Below, one piece after another: positions 17,269 through 22,585 of a stretch of 22,585 nucleotides of DNA. The DNA comes from Asterionellopsis glacialis. Taxonomy: Eukaryota; Bacillariophyta; Plagiogrammaphyceae; Rhaphoneidales; Asterionellopsidaceae. Where the stretch lies: positions 1 through 22,585 of the forward strand of contig WKLE02005111.1 of the NCBI GenBank assembly GCA_014885115.2, read 5' to 3'. A program made the position numbers and the translations under genes. The notes under the pieces were generated by a model. It did no database searches, was not told where the DNA came from, and was given only the letters and a program-made list of their open reading frames with translations. The stretch's first letter is position 1, and every line of letters starts with the position of its first letter.

Positions 17269-19320
17269 ATGAGCAGCAAGAAGGATCCGTCCTCCTCCTC
17301 ACCACCAACAACGCCATCCTCAAGAAGAGGAGGTACAACAGCAAAAAGACGGCGTGTACCACGGGTTCGATGTGGTGAATGTGATGCATGTCAAAGAGCT
17401 GATTGTGGTAAATGTCGTTGTTGTATACGAAAGAAAAAGTTTGGTGGCGATGATACATGTAAGGAAGCATGTATTCATCGAAGATGTAAAAATTTAAGAG
17501 AACGAACAGCAACAACAGCTAGTAGTGGTGGTACTTCTTCGCCTTCCACCAAAAAAGCAAAGTTAGAAGAGTTAGAAGCACGTAATCCTATTTATATGTA
17601 CGGTATAAAACAACCTAAATGTATCACGGATGCATGTGCTGGTTGTAATGGAACACGTAACGTAGAATTAAAAGACGAATCTATTTTATTATGTGATGGC
17701 AAGGGTTGTTCACGCGAATATCATATGAGTTGTTGTATCCCCCCACTAACAAATGTACCAGAGGGTTCTTTTTATTGTGTCGATTGTGATCCTGTAGGGA
17801 TCACATATAGACAACTTGAAGAATATTTTGAAGCAGGTGCAGAAGCTCGAGCTGAGTACTCTACCAGTCGTGAATATGTGGAATCGTTATTAATCAAAAA
17901 TTTTGAGGAACTTTCAGTGGTAGCATCTTCCGAAGACGAAGATGGTGATGACACTAACGATGATTCCACTCAAGAAGGTACAAATGAGAAAAAACCAAAT
18001 GCACAACCACAAAAACCAAAACAGCAAACAACAATACGAATACCAAATTCTGAATTATGGAGTATTGCAGAATCACATCAAAACGCTATGCTTGATACAG
18101 AAAAGTTTATATCATCTATGCTGGGAAAAAACAAAAAGGGTGGACAACAGACACAAACAACTACTACAACATCTATAACAGCCAAGACAGATACTACACC
18201 CAAACTGCGACCAGATTTTCTTGTTGGAAAACCTTTACGACTATATTGTCCTGAAGGCAATAATTATCATGATGGTAGAATTGTAGATTGGCGCAAGGCA
18301 ACGCATTTACATCCTATAGGTTCTGGTAGTGGTTATGATGATGATGATGATTACGATGACGACGATAAGAAGAAGAAGAAGAAAGCATTCTATGGGAATA
18401 CGGATGTATCAGATTGTGAATTTTATGTACGATTTGTGGCTGGTGGGAACCATCGTAAAAAAACAATGCATACGTGGATCATATTAGAGGAACATAGTCT
18501 TGCTGTAGGGGTAAGTGTAATATGGGGTGAATTTGTTCGATCCAAGGGTATCAATGCATGGAAACCTGCACAAACCTTATTACGCACCTCCTTAGAATTA
18601 TTACCTGTAAGTCATCTTTTGAATGAAGAATTGGGTCAAATATCCTTCACAACGATTGCACTAGGAGGACAACAAGAAGAAGAAACAAAAGAAATAGTTG
18701 ACTCTATAAAAAAATCTTCTTCCAAGGAAAAAGAGGGTAAATGGGCTTTGGCTAAACAATTTGGTCATGAATCTTATTCACTTTTGGATCTTGAAAACGA
18801 ATCTGTCGACTTTTTTTCGGAAGGATTTAGCCGACATTTCTTTAATGGAAAGAGTACTAGTACTAATAGTAGTTCTGCAACTGCCAGCAACAAAGATGGG
18901 GAACAGTCAGAGAGTAGTCGTATGCTTGAACTAAGCATGGCACTTGCTTTTGCAGAAACAGAGGAAGAACGACGAATAAGAGCATGGTATTCTATGCCAC
19001 TCAATAATGCTGCTCATGAAAGAGCATTGAGTATCGTTGATGAAGGTGCCCAACCTCCAATGGAACTTACCACCACCACCACCAACAACAACAGCAAGGA
19101 AGAACGGGAGGAAGAGAATCCTCATCAGCCACAACCTTGTCCAACCATCGAACGGGGACTTGACAGACATTTCATAATGGAATTACTAGGAAAAAACGAA
19201 AATGTTGAAAAATCTCTAGACACTGGTGCAAGTTTGACTTGTGAACTTGTTGGGTGTTCTTCAGCTAAAATTTCAGAATTCAGGGCAGAACGGAAAGAAA
19301 GAAAAAAGTCTAATATTTAA
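17269..19320 (+). CDS. CXXC and PHD zinc-finger chromatin protein
   Basis: 683 aa, intronless, with an ATG start. A basic leader is followed by a CXXC zinc finger (35-73): C35, C38, C41, C46, C49, C52, the KFGG loop (57-60), C68 and C73. CXXC fingers bind unmethylated CpG DNA. The residue after K65, usually Gln in CpG readers, is Glu66. A PHD finger follows (123-173; C4HC3: C123, C126, C142, C147, H152, C155, C170, C173), a fold that usually reads histone H3 tails. Residues 220-315 are polar and probably disordered. Residues 316-421 (VGKPLRLYCP, HDGRIVDW, EFYVRFV, WIILEEHS, VIWGEFV) look like a Tudor/PWWP-type barrel with a Gly-Ser-Asp-Lys insert (about 351-372). The rest is polar with short Thr/Asn runs. 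No catalytic domain is present, so it is probably a chromatin reader in the nucleus. Confidence 0.85.
   Translation: MSSKKDPSSSSPPTTPSSRRGGTTAKRRRVPRVRCGECDACQRADCGKCRCCIRKKKFGGDDTCKEACIHRRCKNLRERTATTASSGGTSSPSTKKAKLEELEARNPIYMYGIKQPKCITDACAGCNGTRNVELKDESILLCDGKGCSREYHMSCCIPPLTNVPEGSFYCVDCDPVGITYRQLEEYFEAGAEARAEYSTSREYVESLLIKNFEELSVVASSEDEDGDDTNDDSTQEGTNEKKPNAQPQKPKQQTTIRIPNSELWSIAESHQNAMLDTEKFISSMLGKNKKGGQQTQTTTTTSITAKTDTTPKLRPDFLVGKPLRLYCPEGNNYHDGRIVDWRKATHLHPIGSGSGYDDDDDYDDDDKKKKKKAFYGNTDVSDCEFYVRFVAGGNHRKKTMHTWIILEEHSLAVGVSVIWGEFVRSKGINAWKPAQTLLRTSLELLPVSHLLNEELGQISFTTIALGGQQEEETKEIVDSIKKSSSKEKEGKWALAKQFGHESYSLLDLENESVDFFSEGFSRHFFNGKSTSTNSSSATASNKDGEQSESSRMLELSMALAFAETEEERRIRAWYSMPLNNAAHERALSIVDEGAQPPMELTTTTTNNNSKEEREEENPHQPQPCPTIERGLDRHFIMELLGKNENVEKSLDTGASLTCELVGCSSAKISEFRAERKERKKSNI
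18334..18384 (+). repeat. GAT/AAG simple repeats encoding an Asp-Lys tract
   Basis: GAT/GAC and AAG trinucleotide runs encode a stretch of Asp followed by Lys within the Tudor/PWWP-like domain of the CXXC-PHD protein. The tract sits between two predicted β-strands and so is likely a charged surface loop. Confidence 0.8.
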
Positions 19321-19469
19321 AATAAAATAACACAATGGCTTTAAAAATTACAACATCTCCAAACTTCCTCTCTAAGAGATCATCATTTATTTAAACATCT
19401 GTTCTGCAACACGTGCGGTATTTCTATGCACTGTACAAAGCTTTGACTTGTAGAAATACATTTCGTGTT

Positions 19470-21041
19470 TTACGAGATGGGGCTACTAAGACTCCTCGTG
19501 TAGCACTCACCATTGCCTTTGCCTTCTTTATTGACAATTGCCTTTGTTGCAGAAAGGCCTATCTGCACAGCTCTCATACCATCATCAAGAGTAACGTGGG
19601 GTTCCCACAGTCCAGTCGCCTTCCATTTCTTCATGGCTGAGATAACATTATACCACTCCACAGCAGTAGAACAGTAATGATAACCACCATGTGTAGGCAT
19701 CTTGAAATCTTGGTCAATACCATGGACGGCCTTTACATCCGAACAATCAAATATTTGTTCCTTTATTGATTCTGATGGAGGGGGCACACTGCGGTCCTTC
19801 CACGAGGTTTGGTCAGGCCTTTGAAAGTAGAAGACCTTGTTCTCGGGAAGATACGCCTCTAGACGTCCCTCAGTTCCAGTAACAATTATTTCTTCCTGGT
19901 GACGACTACCTTCAGAAAACATGCATAACTCCAAACACCCTAGAGTTGGTGTAGAATAGTGAATTGGATCTGTTTCTTCGACCTCGGGAATGGTGTTATC
20001 GTCGCTCTCCTTCTCATCCTTGAAGGGCATGACAACATAAGCAGAATCAATTATCGGACAATCATGTTCAGAGACGGATAAGAGTTCATCCCGGTAGTTC
20101 AACCCCCTTTGTGCCATAGCTCGAACCTCCCGTTTCGAAACCTCTTGGCCTGTAATCAGACGGAACAAGTCAAAGAAGTGGCAACATTTCTCAACGAGAG
20201 TATCTCCAGTTTTAGATGAATACCGGTTCCAAGCACCAATCTTGTGAAGAAAAGGGTACCTATTTTCACGGATTGTAACCTAGAGAGGAGTATCAAGCAA
20301 AAATTTCAGTCAGCACTTTAAAAAGTTAAATTTAGAACCATGAAAATCCATATCATTGCAGGCACTTCGTTTACTCACCATTTTGATGTCGCCAATGCTT
20401 GGGGCGAGCGAAAGTAGCTTTGAGATAGCTGGAATGTACCGATATTCCATAGCAACCCAAACACGAGCAATGAAGTTGGGTAGGATGGAGAATTCTTTGA
20501 GCTTATCGTGCTGTTCTTGAGATACAGCTACAGGTTTCTCGACTAAAATGTTCAAATCATGAACACCCCATTTCATAATGGAATCAGTATGCAAGTAATT
20601 TGGTGTTGCAATCACCAATAGGTCAATATCTGAAGCATACGTTAGAAGTTCTTCCTCGTCGTCAAGGATCTTAAGATTTTGAAGCACACTTGGCTTCATG
20701 CTGAATTCTTTCATAACCTCAATTGACTTTTCGATTGATGGTTCATAAGGATCACAAAGAAAGTCGATTCGGAGGTCTTCATAACCCGAAATGTATGATA
20801 TATGTTCTTGACCCATCATGCCACAACCAAGAATAGCACATCGGATGACATTGGTAGTTTCTTCACTTACATTTTCGTTTTCCAAACCAATATCGAGAGA
20901 CAATAGTCCCCGAAGGATTTGCTGATTTGGCGGCATCTTGACACCAAAATTGAAATTAGAAGTTTTGAAATGAGTTGACACCAACAGATGAGAAAGAAAG
21001 GAGAGAAAGAATTGCAACCTAATGTATGTAGCGCAGTACAT
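19470..21041 (-). CDS. Gfo/Idh/MocA-family NAD(P) oxidoreductase, one intron
   Basis: Two exons (21041-20379 and 20279-19470) joined across a 99-nt intron give 490 aa. The Rossmann motif is GCGMMG (72-77). ATPNYLH (145-151) and VEKP (167-170, with K169) are standard Gfo/Idh/MocA features, and the second exon supplies the C-terminal β-sheet domain with VEKCCHFFDL (H255, D258). The family oxidises or reduces sugars, inositols and related polyols with NAD(P); the substrate is unknown. The first ATG (21041) gives a hydrophobic N-terminus (residues 7-21) that could be a signal or anchor. A second ATG at 20936 (residue 36) would give a 455-aa cytosolic form that starts closer to the Rossmann fold. 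I cannot choose between them with confidence. It ends 149 bp from the convergent CXXC-PHD stop. Confidence 0.82.
20280..20378 (-). other. Spliceosomal intron in the oxidoreductase gene
   Basis: Read on the minus strand it starts GTGAGT after codon ATG (M221) and ends CTCTCTAG before GTTACAATC. It is 99 nt, phase 0. Joining the exons gives SIGDIKM-VTIRENRYPF, a natural continuation of the family fold. The unspliced frame runs on for about 20 residues of non-family sequence and then stops. Confidence 0.9.
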
Positions 21042-21360
21042 TTTCCAATGGATAAAGTACAGTAGTCCTACCTAGAACAACGAATGTCAATGTATTTGCA
21101 GGAAAGGTGATGGTGGGTGGTCGGTAGTGTCTTTATTTATTCGTTCCCTACCTGTACGCTTATTCTTTGCTTGATTGATGGCCGATTTTCTTTGAAACTC
21201 GTGACTCAATTTTGACACCACTGTTGACACTTCCTCTAAGATTTTAGTCCAAGAGAATTATTTGAAAAATCTAACAAATGCATTTTTCAGTATTCTTTTA
21301 ACCTGATGTACTAAGGTAATATATCTTGTACTAATTCTGAGTCCCGAACAGAGCCTGGAT

Positions 21361-21399
21361 GTAACTGTTCCTTTACTAGAAACACAGCACTACAGTTAC
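21361..21399. repeat. Inverted repeat, 8-bp arms
   Basis: GTAACTGT at 21361-21368 and ACAGTTAC at 21392-21399 are perfect reverse complements with 23 bases between. The right arm runs into the larger hairpin at 21397-21430, so the two structures would compete. Confidence 0.55.
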
Positions 21400-21430
21400 T
21401 GTACCAGGTAGGACCTACCTGGTACCAGTA
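21397..21430. repeat. Near-perfect palindrome, 16-bp stem
   Basis: GTACCAGGTAGG (21401-21412) and CCTACCTGGTAC (21414-21425) are perfect complements around a single A. Outside them TACT and AGTA also pair if one C (21425 or 21426) is bulged, giving a 16-bp stem. This is the strongest inverted repeat in the window. It could be a foldback element end, a protein-binding palindrome or a structured RNA stem. Confidence 0.85.
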
Positions 21431-21433
21431 CTA

Positions 21434-21478
21434 GAGGTCGTTAGCTCCTAACGAAAAGTCCTACTGACTCAGGACCTC
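21434..21478. repeat. Cluster of smaller inverted repeats
   Basis: CGTTAG/CTAACG (21439-21444 and 21448-21453, 3-base loop) is a perfect small hairpin. GTCCT/AGGAC pairs 21458-21462 with 21471-21475. GAGGTC (21434-21439) complements GACCTC (21473-21478) and could enclose most of the block. The last two pairings overlap and cannot form together. Their packing directly beside the 16-bp palindrome makes chance less likely. Confidence 0.55.
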
Positions 21479-21588
21479 AAGGGTGTCTTGAAGAATTTAC
21501 AAAAGCATACTGTAAACTTCATGCCCTTTAGAAAATACTGTACCTTTACAAGTGCAAAACATGTTTGTTATTACTACCATGCTTGTAT

Positions 21589-22066
21589 GGGAAACATTAC
21601 ACAGACTTTTTGTATGAGGTACCTTATGATCCTTTCCTTCCGTGGATTTTTATGGGTGAAGAAATCATCATGTCTGCACGGTTATGGACAGCTGGGTATG
21701 ATATTTTTTCACCAAGTTTTTGTGTGGTGGGACATATGTATTCGGGCTCAGTATGCACCCAAGTTTTGGGAAACCTTGGGAAGATTGTTTTGGAATGGAT
21801 TGCATAATCCATTGCAAATTTTAGTACTTGAAAGAATCAAATTACAATTGAAGTATCCTGAATCATCAAGAGACTTTGTCAAACCCAAATCATTGTTGAC
21901 TAGTCTAGAACATTACTCAATGGGAACCAATCGCAACCGTACTATAGAAGAATATATGAATCTAATTGGTATTGATCCAATTCGAAAACTTCAATGGTCT
22001 ACTGGTTGGTGTGAAGCAGGTGCTCCTCCAGATTATGCAAACGATAAGGCATATCTATACCAATAA
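21589..22066 (+). pseudogene. GT60-family glycosyltransferase remnant, frameshifted
   Basis: The sequence encodes the C-terminal half of a GT60 (Skp1-hydroxyproline GlcNAc-transferase-like) protein in two frames. From 21589 one frame reads EVPYDPFLPWIFMGEE, then SARLWTAGYDIFSPS and VVGHMY, which is the conserved GT60 core. At about 21739 the homology moves to the next frame: RAQYAPKFWE, then NGLHNPLQILVLERIK, YPESSRDFVKPKSLLT, EHYSMGTNR and a C-terminus ending YLYQ (stop near 22064). One extra base in TATTCGG accounts for the shift. The N-terminal half, including the sugar-nucleotide-binding DxD region, is absent. The family adds GlcNAc to hydroxyproline in cytoplasmic proteins; this copy cannot make a complete enzyme. 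An assembly error could explain the frame change but not the missing half. A programmed +1 shift is possible but not supported by any visible signal. Confidence 0.78.
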
Positions 22067-22347
22067 TAGCCGAATGAAGCTGTTTGGGGCTTTCAATTGA
22101 TGGCCGGTTTATCAGGAGTATATATCAGAAAATGCTTAAACTACGCTTTGATTCAGCCAAATTCAGTGTTCCTTATCTAAGTAAAAATTACGATCGGGAT
22201 GCGTATCTAGATCTCTATCTCTTGAAGTGCCATCAGTACTACGACCGAGTGAAACAGGATTGCGTGTCGGAAAACTAGAATCTGCATTCTCACATTCATT
22301 TCAAAAATCATTCCAATGTGCCCCTCCCCCATTACGTGCAAAAATAT

Positions 22348-22585
22348 TCAAAAGGTTAAAAGAAAATAAGTTCCCTTGTTGTAAAATCTAGTATCTGCGT
22401 CCTCCACCACGGCTCTTCCACCACCGCGGCCCTTGCCACGTCCAGAGGGAAAGGAACTCAAAACACCAAGTTCAGAGGGAATATTTTGGTTGGTTCTTTG
22501 AAGAATATCAACCAATTCACGTGCCATACGTTGATTCTTTTCCCTGACAAAGAAACTCACAGCGATTCCCTTCTTACCGGCACGT
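22348..22585 (-). CDS. DEAD-box RNA helicase C-terminus (partial)
   Basis: The gene enters from the right edge; only its last ~78 codons are present. They start R-A-G-K-K-G, the end of helicase motif VI (HRxGRxGRxG), followed by IAVSFFVREKNQRMARELVD and ILQRTNQNIPSEL. This is the usual end of a DDX3/Ded1-type core, where G-x-A-x-SFF and a C-terminal helix ending near P-S-x-L are conserved. A short Gly/Arg-rich tail (GRGKGRGGGR) follows. These helicases remodel mRNA during translation initiation and RNP assembly. In the open frame the tail continues as AVVEDADTRFY to a TGA at 22348-22350. In a neighbouring frame it would read RGGGRRY and stop at TAG (22388-22390), more like typical RGG tails, so the exact end is uncertain. 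Confidence 0.8.
   Translation of the reverse strand, partial: RAGKKGIAVSFFVREKNQRMARELVDILQRTNQNIPSELGVLSSFPSGRGKGRGGGRAVVEDADTRFYNKGTYFLLTF

Larger units (their letters stand above)
21042..21588. other. Intergenic region upstream of oxidoreductase and GT60 remnant
   Basis: About 550 bp between the oxidoreductase start (minus) and the recognisable part of the GT60 remnant (plus). The half next to the oxidoreductase should be its promoter. The other half carries a dense set of inverted repeats (21361-21478). No intact gene is seen, and nothing corresponds to the missing N-terminal half of a GT60 enzyme. Confidence 0.5.

Noticed and set aside
19470..20168. A separate small gene for the C-terminal half of the oxidoreductase
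   Set aside because: It is the second exon; a clean GT-AG intron (20280-20378) joins it in frame to the Rossmann half.
21728..21752. A mini-intron (GT...AG, 25 bases) to explain the GT60 frame change
   Set aside because: Too short for a spliceosomal intron, and its removal would delete the conserved GHMY-R segment.
22084..22278. A 64-aa plus-strand frame after the GT60 remnant
   Set aside because: It starts at TTG and has no match to GT60 C-termini or any family I know.
1..22585. tRNA, rRNA, snRNA, CRISPR array, intact transposon or bacterial operon signals
   Set aside because: No tRNA B-box-like GGTTCGAATCC, no recognisable U-snRNA motif, no spaced identical repeats and no transposase or integrase reading frame were seen by eye.

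Overview
The window is nuclear DNA of a microbial eukaryote, most likely a stramenopile and probably a diatom. I infer this from the gene set: a stand-alone PGM1/IQCH-type ATP-grasp protein, a GT60 remnant, a CXXC-PHD chromatin protein and a stramenopile-looking protein with an NC-type catalytic-Cys motif. Genes are long, almost intronless and moderately AT-rich. Only one intron (99 nt, GT-AG, phase 0) is convincing. No species can be named from sequence alone, and there are no operons, RNA genes or bacterial features.

Layout, left to right. 308-1870 (+) encodes the ATP-grasp protein. It converges on a very large minus-strand gene (2705-8209, 1834 aa) whose C-terminal part resembles FANCI of the Fanconi anaemia DNA crosslink repair pathway. 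That gene diverges from 8691-10199 (+), a 502-aa protein with a C-terminal Asn-Cys motif like those of circularly permuted papain-fold enzymes. Next is a minus-strand STE20/MST-like kinase (10727-12802); a 112-bp tandem duplication ends 5 bp past its stop codon. A 1.4-kb gap without genes follows. Then come a UbiA-superfamily membrane prenyltransferase (14246-15529, +), a convergent endonuclease/exonuclease/phosphatase-fold enzyme (15648-16832, -), and a CXXC + PHD + Tudor/PWWP-like protein (17269-19320, +). This 14-19 kb block is rich in trinucleotide repeats that encode homopolymer tracts.

The right end holds a Gfo/Idh/MocA oxidoreductase with one intron (19470-21041, -), a cluster of inverted repeats (21361-21478), a broken GT60 glycosyltransferase remnant (21589-22066, +) with a frame change and no N-terminal half, and the C-terminus of a DEAD-box RNA helicase (22348-22585, -) that runs off the window.

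The genes look like an ordinary mix of nuclear housekeeping and regulatory genes, not one pathway. Points worth a second look are the NC-motif protein family, the CXXC finger with Glu where CpG readers usually have Gln, the FANCI-like protein with Arg where the ubiquitin-acceptor Lys may lie, the GT60 relic beside a foldback cluster, the helicase tail frame change, and the tandem duplication.
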